From a virus: a DNA stretch of 42,889 nt. Numbering within the stretch: the first letter of the stretch is position 1; every line of letters starts with the position of its first letter. The notes beneath the pieces were generated by a model that was not told where the DNA came from, searched no databases, and saw nothing but the letters and a program-made list of their open reading frames with translations. The DNA is taken from positions 1-42,889 of IMG/VR virus record IMGVR_UViG_3300042691_034468, one strand, 5' to 3'. Made by a program: the position numbers and the translations under genes. This document shows, in pieces, positions 33,695 to 42,680 of this stretch.

Positions 33695-34075
33695 TTAAAT
33701 AGAGCTTGTATTAATAATTAGTTGATCTTCGGAACCAATAGAAGGAATTCTGTAATTTATTAAAACATAAAGAGCGTTTTCTGATTCTGGTATTGAATTT
33801 ATAGATATATTAGTAATAATTATATAATCTAAATATTTATTTATTTGTGATTCTATCCTATCATATATTGTTTGCCTTAAATTTTCTGTATCTTGTTCAA
33901 ACAATAGCGCTCTAATACCTGCTCCAAAATCCCTATTCATTATTCTTTCACCGGGATTGGTTAATAAAAGCATTTTTAAATTTTGTTTTATAGCTTCTTG
34001 TGCTTCCTTATTAGAAGCATATGGACCATCTATTTTATCAACTATTAATGGTAATATTGGTGAATAACCGCTCAT
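33695..34075 (-). CDS. Baseplate wedge protein, T4 gp25-like / GpW (126 aa)
   Basis: The length is close to T4 gp25 (132 residues). Residues 31-60, NLKMLLLTNPGERIMNRDFG followed by AGIRALLFEQ, carry the family signature: a helix, a NPGER turn, FG.G....LFE. The C-terminal half ends with a YVLINYRIP strand. In contractile systems gp25 joins the wedge core to the first sheath ring and holds gp6. It sits 16 nt before the gp6-like gene, with a TAGGA ribosome-binding site. This is a secure family call. Confidence 0.92.
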   Translation of the reverse strand: MSGYSPILPLIVDKIDGPYASNKEAQEAIKQNLKMLLLTNPGERIMNRDFGAGIRALLFEQDTENLRQTIYDRIESQINKYLDYIIITNISINSIPESENALYVLINYRIPSIGSEDQLIINTSSI

Positions 34076-34089
34076 TTATTTTTTTCCTA

Positions 34090-37000
34090 TTAGTCTTTAA
34101 ATGTATTTGGCGGATTGGTACCCCAAACATAATATCCTTCGCTAGATAAATTAATTTTTTCTTTTTCTGGTACTTGTTCACAATTTATATTTTGAGGATT
34201 GGTAGAATTAATTAACATTCTTTCTAGGAAAGTATTCTTAGATTTATCTGAGAGTTTTTTATCGTCGTCATACCAAACTCCCGATGCAAAATATACAGCT
34301 GCCAATATAAAACTATTATATGGAACTATACCTAGAACATATGGAGGTGGTAATGGTATTCCCAAAGGAATAGACAAAGCGGGTATCATAAGAGAAGATT
34401 GCTCAGGAGCAAAACTCTTAATTAATTTATATGCAGCATTAACTAGTGCTATATTAGGATCGCCTGTTTCCATAAATCCTTTAAAAATTTCTAAAGGAGT
34501 TTTTACAAGTCTTTCTCTTATAAAATCTTGCCAAAAGTTTTCATCATCAAGATTAACTATATCTTGTGGATTATTAGGATCTGCAATAATTTGTAAACCG
34601 TGTGCTTGTGTAATTTTTATTGAAGAGAAAAAAGAAAGTTTTGTTTTTCTAAATGAACTAACTACTTGTCTTCTTGTAGAAGTTGACAATACGTTTATCA
34701 TAAATAAATAATTTAAATGATGATTTAATGGAACAAAATATTCAAATAAAACCTTGAATTCAATTGATTGTCTAAATTGTTCTTTAGTGCCATCAAATAT
34801 TTTTACATATTCGCTAAGATTGGATTGTGATAAAGTTTTAACAAATATACCATCATCTCTAAAAATAATATATTTATTTAAATTGGTATAAGAATTATAA
34901 ATATTTTTAAATACAATAAGATTATTAACAGGACCAGTTGCTGCTTCGGCAGTTACAATATTTCTATTTGTATCTTCTAAAATTCTTTTTGATAATTTAG
35001 CAAGAACATTTTGTTTTAATTCTTTTCTAACCGCATCAATAAATAAATCTCTTTTTAATGTAGTTTCTCTTATTTTTGTAGGAACATAATTTGGATTTCT
35101 AAATAAATATTGTTTATATAGATAACTCAAGAATAAGTTAAATACTGTATTATCATAACCTCTAATTTCTGATTCTACTAAATCGGCCATAAAGTTTATG
35201 AATGCTTCATTTTTTCTTAAAGATTGAGGATCATAAACGCCAAATACAGCGATTCCTCTTAATAGTATATCATGTAAAAATACTCTTAACATTAATCTAT
35301 ATTGACCAGACAACATGATATTTTGAGATTCTGTTGTTTCTAAATTTTCTAATTCATCTGTTCTAACAGGTACATTATTTTTAACTTTTTCCTCAATTAT
35401 TTCATCTAAGCAGACAGCATCTCTTTTATTAGTTAACATTTCTCTCTTAACATCGTCTATGTCAAGATAATGTGGACGCTTTTTACAAGCCTTTTGATCA
35501 CTAGTAACTTCTGTTTTTAATGCATCACCGATATAAGAAGTATAAGGTAAAATAACATTTTTTAATGATTGACCTTTTTTATCTTCTTCTTTTTCTACTT
35601 CTGGTAATTCATTTGTAATGACATAGGTTTTTAATAAAATATTTGATTCAGAAAGAATACTTTGTTGAATATTTTTTAAGCAAGAGGAGTTAGCTAATGC
35701 ATATGGATTGCTTCCTACGACATCGTTAGACTCTTCAATAGTAATAATTTTATTATATAATGTTTTTTTATGATTAATAAATTCATTATAGGCTAGTTCT
35801 TTATTAAGAGAAACGAGATTTAAGTTTAATATATTTTTTAAATAATCAGTTATTTCTTCTGGTAATATTTGTCCATTTTTTATTTTTATATATGGAGTAG
35901 CGTTTTTATTTATTTGTATATCATATAATTCATATAATCTATTATTAGAATAATTTGAAAAAGAATAATTATTATCTATATTTAATTTAGAAGAATTAAT
36001 ACTATAATCAATTGAAAACTTAGGATAGGTAAAAGCAACATTGGAAACAGTTTGATAATATGTTTTAACTAAGCTATAATTTTTTATTGCTTCATTTAAG
36101 AAATTTAATACTTGTGTTTTTTCTTCTAAATTAACTGTTGAGGTAGTGCCTCTTTCTGCTGATGGTCTTCTACCATCATTTAACCAAACTAATATTTCTG
36201 TAGTAATGTCAACAGAATAAATTGTATTTATTAATGAGGTTAATTGATTTATATTGTTAGTTATGTATTCCATAACCGTTAAATATGTAGGAGCACCTTG
36301 AGAACTCAAAAAGAAAGCAGCCGCTTGATCTGAATTATTTAATCCTAGGACTGTTGCTGCTTTTTGTAAAGATTTAGCATCAGCAAGATTATTTCTTGCA
36401 AATAAATCAAAAACTTTTATTAATTTAGCAAAATCACTTTGAGCAGCATAACCTGCTGCCTCACCAATGTTTTGCAAAATATCAGAATTAGATAAAACAG
36501 AGGGATTAAGGAAAAAATCATTAATACCATTAGCTAAAAATTTACCACCAGTATATACAGTATAAGCAGCGAGTTTGTTTAAAAATCTAGTAATAAATAA
36601 ATTTAAAGATTTTTCTGCAATTTCAATATTATTTCTTAATTCATTAGTAATAATATTAATATCTAATGATTGCTGTTGAAAACCATCTATATCAGCAAAA
36701 AGTTTATAATATTCATTAGTATTATTAATTGAATATTTATTATTTTGTAATATATCTTTTAATAAATAAAACATCAATATTTCATCTGGTTCGGTATTGC
36801 CATTTGCAATAGCAGTTGCATTTTCAGAAGAAAAAAGATTTTTTAAATTAGCTATTGAAGTTTCTGTTGGTTTAATTTTTCCTGTTTCTTCATCAAACAC
36901 TAAAGTATTATTTTCTGTTGATTTTTTAATTGAATATGTAGTTCTATACCAATCTAAAGCCTCAGAATCAAATAAATCATAATAATCATTAAAAAAATCA

Positions 37001-39984
37001 CCCAACATATCATTAAAATTATCTATTGATGGAGCTATATTTAGTGTTGGAGGTTTAGTTGTACCATCTGGTTGTTTAGTGCATCTCGTAGATGGTGCAG
37101 AAATGTTTAATATATCCTCAAGATTATTTGAATTTAAAGCATTCAATAAATCTTCTACTTCTTTTTCTTTTTTATTTTTTATATCATTTAATAAGTCATT
37201 TACCAACTCATCAGTTAAGCCTTTATCTAATAATAATCGTTCTCTTATTTTTCTTACAGCCCCAGCGTCACAATTATATCTTAATTCAAAAGAATCAATT
37301 GGCGCTCTGTTTAATAAATCTTGGCATATTGTAAGATTGATACCTGTATTTGAGCCAACTTTTTTAAATAAATCTTTTATTGTATCAATGTTATTTAATT
37401 TATTTGCCAAATTATAATCAGCATTTGGAGTATTATATTTTCTCTTAACTATTGAAATTATAACTTCATATACTTCATCATTAACAGAATATCCTAATAG
37501 CATCCTACATAATTCTTCAGGCGTTAAACAAGTAATAATATCATCTACTAAGTTTTTTAATTTTTCTGCTGCTTCTTGTTGTTTGATTGGATCTATTATA
37601 CCATTATCATCCGTAATCCCATTAAATAAATCATCTAATAAACTATTAATGTTAGGATCGTTAGCGCCCAAGCCAGCATCAATAGAATTATTTATTCCTT
37701 CAGGATTATTTGTACCAAAGTTACTTTTTGGATTTGTTAAACAGCCTTTTATAGCAGAATTAAGCAATTGTCTTACTAAAAGAATTAATAATTCATTAAC
37801 TATTTTTATTAATTGAGCAACTAATAAATCACTTAGTGATTGATTTCTATTAATAGTTGGTAATATTGGTAATTGTAATGAATTAATTTTTTGTAAAATA
37901 GAGCTTAAATATGGATTGCATATAGTTATCAATAGAGCATCTTCCACAAAGTCTCTAGCGCTCTTATAAACGCTTAATAAAGATTGCAAAACTTCTGGAT
38001 CTAATTCTGTTGATAGGCATTTTAATGCTTCTGCAATAATTCTAGGCCAGTCAATTATATTTAAACCGGCCATTACACGATTACTTTTTTTCTTAGCTAC
38101 TTGTAAAATATTATCTTTTGGATCTATTACAGGATCTGGGTCAAGACCAAAAAGTGCTCTCACGTTTGGATCTTGTATACCATTAAAATCGGCTTGTAGC
38201 TTTTTAAAAATATCTCCTTCGTTTTTATTAGCATCTCTACGTGCTTTTTCTAAAAAATCACTATATGTTTTTACTTCATTAGGCAATTTATTTTTTATAA
38301 TATTGGTAATACGATCATAATTATTTTCTACACAATTAGCTAGATCGATTGGATTCATTCTGGCAGTAGAAATTTTAGGATAGTAGAAATTTTTTAAAAA
38401 ATCTTCTACCAAAGCTTCGGGGAGAAAGTTTCTACCAAATTGCTTAAGATCTTCTATGCCTTTTTCAACAGCTTTAGCATTATTTTTAATATCGGTCTGA
38501 ATGCCTGTAGATAATTTTTGAATATTTTCTTTTATTTTATTTTCAGAATTAATATTTGTTTCAGATGTTTCATCAGTATTAGAAAAGAAATTAACCAAAG
38601 AAGACTCATTGGGAAATTCAAAATTAATTTCAGGTGTTTCTATATTACTAAGCGCTTCTACTATTCCACCAAACGGAGGAGGTGGTAGCAAATCTATTGG
38701 TATAGATTTAATATAATTTATTAGAGTTTTGTTTGTGACTATTGGATCTTCTAAAAATGCTAAAATACCTATATTTAATATTTCTTTTTGATTAGAAGGA
38801 TTTGTAAATTCAATATATGATAAATTTAATCCCTCTTCTATATATAAAGAAAGTTTACCATTCCAAATAAAATCTGGATCTGCTAAAGAAATAAAATTTA
38901 ATAGTTCATCTTTTGCTGTATTAACTACACTAGCGATATCTCCTGCTCTATCCAATGGTGTCTGCGAGGACAATAAATTTGTACTTATATTATTTTCTAA
39001 TAATTTATTTACTAATTCATAAAACTTAATTAAATTAGATAAATCTTTTATTAGATTAACATCCACCGCAGGCTCAATGTACCAACCGTTTATACCAGCA
39101 GCAAAAGCTATTTGTACTTGCTTTATTCTATTAGCAATCTTATTTATATGATTTTTAAAATCAATAAACGAGGAATACTCAATTACAGTATGAGGCACAG
39201 TTGCACCATCTTCAGCTGGTCCTTCGCCTATTATTCCACCGCCTGTTTTTGGAAGTCTATTAAAAATATCTCCCGTGCTACTACCAAGATTTTCATTTGG
39301 TATGAGAGGATTAGATAAAACAGAAGTTAATGATTTTCTAATACTTCCACTTTCTAAATATTTTTTTGGTATTGTTACTAAAGCTCTTAATGTAGAGCAA
39401 GGTCTTAAAGGGAAAAAATATTCTTCTACTTGTGCAAATTGATAAAAATTATTTAATAGAGTTCTAACATAATCATCAGTAAAGACCTTGCCATTTTCTT
39501 GTAATATTCTTTTAGTACCTAAAAAGTATGCTTCATCAAGTTTTGTTAATAAATCTTCTTTTCCGTCTACTTTTTCATATGGCAATTCATAATGAATAGA
39601 AAACTTTCCAGTATATTCATCATAATATACTAGATTAGGTCTTTTATCCTTCCAGTTTGTTTGTATAGAAAATTCATCAGCAGTAAAATTAATATTTACT
39701 TCACAAAAAGGCTTTGTATTTTGCAATGCTTCTAGAACTTTAGTTTCTAAAAATCCTATTTCTTCATTGAATTTTACTTTAGTCCAAATGCACTTGTACC
39801 CTACGGCATGTTCTAAAACAATTACTTCTGTATTTACTGGTAGGGTTCTTGTACCTGTATTAAAAGATAAAATACCTTTGGGAGCAGAATCGTTTGATTT
39901 TATAAAAAAAGCATTTTCTCCGCGTATCCTATGGGTTGGCGTTTTACTTATTTGAGGTATTTTAATATTTTCAAAAAAATCCAT
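34090..39984 (-). CDS. Very large baseplate/tail structural protein with SH3-like N-terminus (1964 aa)
   Basis: Residues about 18-88 (THRIRGENAFFIKSND, then VNTEVIVLEHAVGYKCIWTK and IGFLETKVL) have the strand pattern of an SH3-like domain. The rest is a long mixed helical protein with no family I can name. Helix-rich parts include a hydrophobic stretch VAQLIKIVNELLILLVRQLL. About residues 1865-1905 are strikingly apolar (IPALSIPLGIPLPPPYVLGI, then VPYNSFILAAVYFASGVW) before an acidic turn. It is not a typical tape measure, lacking long regular heptads and lying inside the baseplate cluster. Its place between the spike-like gene and gp25 suggests a hub- or wedge-associated scaffold, perhaps replacing several T4 baseplate proteins. 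That is inference. Confidence 0.7.
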   Translation of the reverse strand: MDFFENIKIPQISKTPTHRIRGENAFFIKSNDSAPKGILSFNTGTRTLPVNTEVIVLEHAVGYKCIWTKVKFNEEIGFLETKVLEALQNTKPFCEVNINFTADEFSIQTNWKDKRPNLVYYDEYTGKFSIHYELPYEKVDGKEDLLTKLDEAYFLGTKRILQENGKVFTDDYVRTLLNNFYQFAQVEEYFFPLRPCSTLRALVTIPKKYLESGSIRKSLTSVLSNPLIPNENLGSSTGDIFNRLPKTGGGIIGEGPAEDGATVPHTVIEYSSFIDFKNHINKIANRIKQVQIAFAAGINGWYIEPAVDVNLIKDLSNLIKFYELVNKLLENNISTNLLSSQTPLDRAGDIASVVNTAKDELLNFISLADPDFIWNGKLSLYIEEGLNLSYIEFTNPSNQKEILNIGILAFLEDPIVTNKTLINYIKSIPIDLLPPPPFGGIVEALSNIETPEINFEFPNESSLVNFFSNTDETSETNINSENKIKENIQKLSTGIQTDIKNNAKAVEKGIEDLKQFGRNFLPEALVEDFLKNFYYPKISTARMNPIDLANCVENNYDRITNIIKNKLPNEVKTYSDFLEKARRDANKNEGDIFKKLQADFNGIQDPNVRALFGLDPDPVIDPKDNILQVAKKKSNRVMAGLNIIDWPRIIAEALKCLSTELDPEVLQSLLSVYKSARDFVEDALLITICNPYLSSILQKINSLQLPILPTINRNQSLSDLLVAQLIKIVNELLILLVRQLLNSAIKGCLTNPKSNFGTNNPEGINNSIDAGLGANDPNINSLLDDLFNGITDDNGIIDPIKQQEAAEKLKNLVDDIITCLTPEELCRMLLGYSVNDEVYEVIISIVKRKYNTPNADYNLANKLNNIDTIKDLFKKVGSNTGINLTICQDLLNRAPIDSFELRYNCDAGAVRKIRERLLLDKGLTDELVNDLLNDIKNKKEKEVEDLLNALNSNNLEDILNISAPSTRCTKQPDGTTKPPTLNIAPSIDNFNDMLGDFFNDYYDLFDSEALDWYRTTYSIKKSTENNTLVFDEETGKIKPTETSIANLKNLFSSENATAIANGNTEPDEILMFYLLKDILQNNKYSINNTNEYYKLFADIDGFQQQSLDINIITNELRNNIEIAEKSLNLFITRFLNKLAAYTVYTGGKFLANGINDFFLNPSVLSNSDILQNIGEAAGYAAQSDFAKLIKVFDLFARNNLADAKSLQKAATVLGLNNSDQAAAFFLSSQGAPTYLTVMEYITNNINQLTSLINTIYSVDITTEILVWLNDGRRPSAERGTTSTVNLEEKTQVLNFLNEAIKNYSLVKTYYQTVSNVAFTYPKFSIDYSINSSKLNIDNNYSFSNYSNNRLYELYDIQINKNATPYIKIKNGQILPEEITDYLKNILNLNLVSLNKELAYNEFINHKKTLYNKIITIEESNDVVGSNPYALANSSCLKNIQQSILSESNILLKTYVITNELPEVEKEEDKKGQSLKNVILPYTSYIGDALKTEVTSDQKACKKRPHYLDIDDVKREMLTNKRDAVCLDEIIEEKVKNNVPVRTDELENLETTESQNIMLSGQYRLMLRVFLHDILLRGIAVFGVYDPQSLRKNEAFINFMADLVESEIRGYDNTVFNLFLSYLYKQYLFRNPNYVPTKIRETTLKRDLFIDAVRKELKQNVLAKLSKRILEDTNRNIVTAEAATGPVNNLIVFKNIYNSYTNLNKYIIFRDDGIFVKTLSQSNLSEYVKIFDGTKEQFRQSIEFKVLFEYFVPLNHHLNYLFMINVLSTSTRRQVVSSFRKTKLSFFSSIKITQAHGLQIIADPNNPQDIVNLDDENFWQDFIRERLVKTPLEIFKGFMETGDPNIALVNAAYKLIKSFAPEQSSLMIPALSIPLGIPLPPPYVLGIVPYNSFILAAVYFASGVWYDDDKKLSDKSKNTFLERMLINSTNPQNINCEQVPEKEKINLSSEGYYVWGTNPPNTFKD
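39721..39933 (-). other. SH3-like domain at the N-terminus of the 1964-aa protein
   Basis: Residues about 18-88: RIRGENAFFIKSND, a TGTRTLPVNTEVIVLE strand pair, then GYKCIWTKVKFNEEIGFLET. The W.KV.F...IGFL ending is the usual closing hairpin of bacterial SH3-like domains. Weak, pattern-based call. Confidence 0.45.
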
Positions 39985-39986
39985 AA

Positions 39987-40856
39987 TTAGTTTAGTTTAT
40001 GATACTTGCTGGTAATGCAATTTTGTGATCCTTCTGATAAATAGTCAGTAGAAAACAAACTTAAATTATATACTTGTTTATTATTATCTAGTTTTACTAT
40101 TCCATTCATAGTAATACTAAAAGATTTCATTGCTAAATTAACTTCTCTAGATTCTTGTGTTGGTTTTGCATAATAATCTGTGTAGTGTTTATGCGTTTGT
40201 ACTTGTCTATTAAAAGCCTCTTGTGCCTGCATAAAAGTAAGTAATATACCCTGTAAATCAAATATTCTAGATGATAGTACTTCTAAAGCTGATCTAAGAT
40301 TATTGCCTTTAACCATTGGTTGCATATCTTCATCGGTATAAGTATTATCTTTAGCTATTAATTGTACACCATTAATGGCAAGTACAGAGTCGTTTGTAGA
40401 AGTTATAGCATCTGTTTTAGTGACTATTTTTACACTTTCTCTGCCAATTATTCTAATGTCGTCTGCTTTCATAGCAACAGCAGATCTAGCAACACTATAT
40501 GCTGCATTGCCTCTAGGAATATTAAAATAAGCGTCTATATCACCTTTTTGTGTTAAATAAATTCTTGCAGAATCAGCACCAAAATTAGGATTTACAGGAC
40601 CATTTATTACACTTGTTTTTATAGATGAAACGCGACCAGCAACTATATCTATAGCTCCACTTTTATTATGTCCTTTACCGCCATAGCCGCTTTTTAAGCC
40701 TCCGGGTCTATCTCTACCTAAAACTATAAAAGAATTGCTATTTCCTTTTATAACTACATCATTGGGAGCTTGATTATATGCCGGATTATTATTAGGTTCG
40801 TGTTTTTCTGTATTTCCAAAACCTTGTGGCGTTGTTTTTTCATTTTCAGTAGGCAT
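39987..40856 (-). CDS. Probable baseplate central spike-associated protein (289 aa)
   Basis: The N-terminal about 35 residues are polar and disordered-looking. Residues about 33-170 carry repeated short beta segments (DVVIKGNSNSFIVLG, DSARIYLTQKGDID, DDIRIIGRESVKIVTK, NGVQLIAKD), as in gp5/VgrG-type needle or spike beta-prisms. A helical segment follows (about 184-222, NNLRSALEVLSSRIFDLQGI, then FMQAQEAFNRQVQ) ending in THKHYTDYY. The form 'helix, then H.H' is one I recall from virion proteins next to gp5 in aquatic myoviruses. It lies 12 nt downstream of the hub hydrolase gene and 2 nt before the 1964-residue gene. A spike or spike-tip role is inferred from these strands and from context; metal binding by the His residues is not established. 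Confidence 0.55.
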   Translation of the reverse strand: MPTENEKTTPQGFGNTEKHEPNNNPAYNQAPNDVVIKGNSNSFIVLGRDRPGGLKSGYGGKGHNKSGAIDIVAGRVSSIKTSVINGPVNPNFGADSARIYLTQKGDIDAYFNIPRGNAAYSVARSAVAMKADDIRIIGRESVKIVTKTDAITSTNDSVLAINGVQLIAKDNTYTDEDMQPMVKGNNLRSALEVLSSRIFDLQGILLTFMQAQEAFNRQVQTHKHYTDYYAKPTQESREVNLAMKSFSITMNGIVKLDNNKQVYNLSLFSTDYLSEGSQNCITSKYHKLN

Positions 40857-40868
40857 ATTATATCTCTA

Positions 40869-42377
40869 TTAAGCTTTTGAAGCGTTTGAAGGTCTTGGTT
40901 TGTTAGCGGCAGATGGCTTTCTTGGTTCTACTGGTGCTCTACGTTTTGGCAACAAAGAACCGTAAGATCTAGCTAATAAAGTTAATTTATAAATTTCTAA
41001 TTCTATCTCATATTTTTTTTGTGGATCAGTCTGGCTATTAGCAGAATTAGTTAAATCTTGTATATTTTTTTCTATAGGTAAATATTTTGCTTTTAATTGT
41101 TCTCTCTTGCTTTCATAAAAACCAGCAGGAGCCTTGGGAGATACATATACATGATATGAAATACCTTGTAATTTTCCATAGCTTCTACTGTTTGGAATAC
41201 CGTTTTTATTATCACCACCAGCGCTAGAGCATAATGGATCATCGGCATCCCCCAACATACGTATAGAACCGGGTCTAATTACAGTTACGTGTCCATGACC
41301 CCCGCTAATAACACAAAAGCCCATATTAGCGGCTATTTGTGCTTCTATCGCTGTTACTTGACGCCAACCGCGCTTTTTAGCAGCAGCACTTTGTAAATAG
41401 CTGGTCATATTATCAGCATTTTGTGGTCTATAATCTTTTTTCCATTTGTCATTTGTGCTTATATCATGATCAGCTTCTGGTATTTGTTCTCTTTTGTTTG
41501 TAAGCCAATATACTCCACCATCTGCCCCCATAGCTCTAGTAACATCATAAACAAGAATGTTACAAAAGGTATCTTTTTTAAAATCACCAGATACATCTCT
41601 TATAACATATCTTGGATTATTTTCAACAGAAAACTGATCAATAACCCTAGCATATAAATCTGGATTTGGATTTAATGGGTTACCTTTAATTGCGGCATTA
41701 ACTGGGATTGATATATCTAGTTGCTGTAATTCAGCCGCTGGTCCTGCTGGCGGCGGCGGTGCGGGGGGTATATTTTGTCCAAGTAAACCGCCACTAATTA
41801 GTCCGTTGAATTGTCTTAAAATACCACCTAAAGGAGAATTAGCTAAATCAGCAGCAGTTGGAACTGGGCCAACTCTATACATGATTACGCCATCAGTTCT
41901 AGTTTGTAAATTACCGTATGTTACAAATACTATATCACCTAAAACTGGGGTCTGATTGACCGTGGGCGATAATGTAAATTCATTATAATGTAATAGTATT
42001 TTATCTTTTCTAGCCTGATCAAGACCAGCAATTTTTTTATCTATTGTACTGTAAGGATTTGTAAGATTAGAGTTTAAATTTGGTACTCTAACTTTATATC
42101 TTTTCTCCATTTGACCGGGAGAAAATATTTGTCCCAAAGCAGCAGTAAGCCATTTAGCAGAAGTTAATAATGAAAAACCAGACCCGTTTTCAAACTTAGA
42201 TGGATCGTCAATAACTTCTATGACACTACCATAAAACCCGTTAACACCATCTACGATATTTGGAAGATAGTAATCGGTAATAATTTCTCTTACAACTCCA
42301 TCTACGGTTGTAGTTTTAATATCAATAAACGGTTTAGATCTATCAACAGTTAAAGGATTAATACCTTGTGGTAACAC
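40869..42377 (-). CDS. Baseplate hub protein: gp5-like OB fold joined to a papain-like cysteine hydrolase (502 aa)
   Basis: It starts with GTG at 42377 behind an AGAGGG site. Residues about 47-172 (GFYGSVIEVIDDP, KRYKVRVPNL, PVLGDIVFVTYGN) have the gp5-type OB-fold pattern. A Pro-rich linker (204-213) leads to residues about 250-375, which look like a CHAP/NlpC-P60 (papain-like) domain. TFCNILVYDVTRAMG gives a candidate nucleophile Cys272 (41562-41564), and GGHGHVTVIRPG gives His363 (41289-41291) in the usual GHV.V context. The C-terminal part is helical, then basic and Pro-rich. T4 gp5 carries a lysozyme at this place; here a cysteine amidase or endopeptidase would cut peptidoglycan during injection. 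The third catalytic residue is not fixed. The OB call and the hydrolase call are both pattern-based. Confidence 0.7.
   Translation of the reverse strand: MLPQGINPLTVDRSKPFIDIKTTTVDGVVREIITDYYLPNIVDGVNGFYGSVIEVIDDPSKFENGSGFSLLTSAKWLTAALGQIFSPGQMEKRYKVRVPNLNSNLTNPYSTIDKKIAGLDQARKDKILLHYNEFTLSPTVNQTPVLGDIVFVTYGNLQTRTDGVIMYRVGPVPTAADLANSPLGGILRQFNGLISGGLLGQNIPPAPPPPAGPAAELQQLDISIPVNAAIKGNPLNPNPDLYARVIDQFSVENNPRYVIRDVSGDFKKDTFCNILVYDVTRAMGADGGVYWLTNKREQIPEADHDISTNDKWKKDYRPQNADNMTSYLQSAAAKKRGWRQVTAIEAQIAANMGFCVISGGHGHVTVIRPGSIRMLGDADDPLCSSAGGDNKNGIPNSRSYGKLQGISYHVYVSPKAPAGFYESKREQLKAKYLPIEKNIQDLTNSANSQTDPQKKYEIELEIYKLTLLARSYGSLLPKRRAPVEPRKPSAANKPRPSNASKA
41253..41630 (-). other. Papain-like cysteine hydrolase domain (CHAP/NlpC-P60 type)
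   Basis: Residues about 250-375 of the hub protein. A Cys at the start of a helix (FCNILVYDVTRA, Cys272) lies about 90 residues before a His in a beta strand (GHVTVIRP, His363), with a W-rich segment (KRGWRQVT) between. This spacing and context are those of phage and bacterial peptidoglycan amidases of this fold. Confidence 0.6.
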
Positions 42378-42380
42378 TTA

Positions 42381-42680
42381 CTATCCCTCTTTAATTAAAT
42401 CAAATAGGTTATCTTTTTCACTTTTGCTTAAACCATCTTTAACACCATCACTTCTTTGTACTAAAGCAGCTATTTTTACTAGCTGCTCATTAGAACGTTG
42501 TAGTGTTTCAAGATACATAGCAGCTATTTCACCAAAGTTTTTATGAGTATATTTTTCTTCTTTGTGCTTTTCCATAGTAACTATAAGATCTTCTAATAGT
42601 TTAGTAGTTACCGCTCTGTCTTCTTCGATATTTTTAGTGCTATCAATTATATATTGTTCAAGACTTTTTCTATTACTCAT
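42381..42680 (-). CDS. Small helical protein of unknown function (99 aa)
   Basis: A charged, mainly helical protein (MSNRKSLEQYIIDSTKNIEE, then TTKLLEDLIVTMEKHKEEKY and LETLQRSNEQLVKIAALVQR) ending LFDLIKEG. No known motif is seen. I chose ATG 42680 over the GTG three bases upstream. The start lies inside the end of the previous gene (ATGAGTAA, an 8-nt overlap), which points to translational coupling. The TAG stop is 3 nt before the hub gene's GTG, and the GAGGGA in its last codons serves as the hub gene's ribosome-binding site. A small assembly factor or chaperone for the hub is conceivable from this coupling only. Confidence 0.7.
   Translation of the reverse strand: MSNRKSLEQYIIDSTKNIEEDRAVTTKLLEDLIVTMEKHKEEKYTHKNFGEIAAMYLETLQRSNEQLVKIAALVQRSDGVKDGLSKSEKDNLFDLIKEG

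Noticed and set aside
31873-34075. Chromosomal phage-tail-like contractile injection system (no phage genome)
   Set aside because: The gp25-gp6 core alone would fit, but the several long fibre genes, the fibre repeats and the gp15-like terminator in one dense single-strand block are more typical of a large phage. The window cannot fully exclude it because no capsid or terminase gene is included.
34199-34711. 170-residue open frame on the plus strand inside the 1964-aa gene
   Set aside because: It lies wholly antisense to a well-supported coding frame, shows no recognisable domain and has no operon context. Long antisense frames are expected opposite such a long gene.
34090-39984. Tape measure protein
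   Set aside because: Length alone would fit, but there are no long coiled-coil heptads, the N-terminus is SH3-like, and the gene sits between spike-like and gp25-like genes rather than after tail-tube and chaperone genes.
42673-42680. Frameshift or broken gene at the ATGAGTAA overlap
   Set aside because: Both frames are intact and the arrangement is an ordinary start-stop overlap used for coupled translation.
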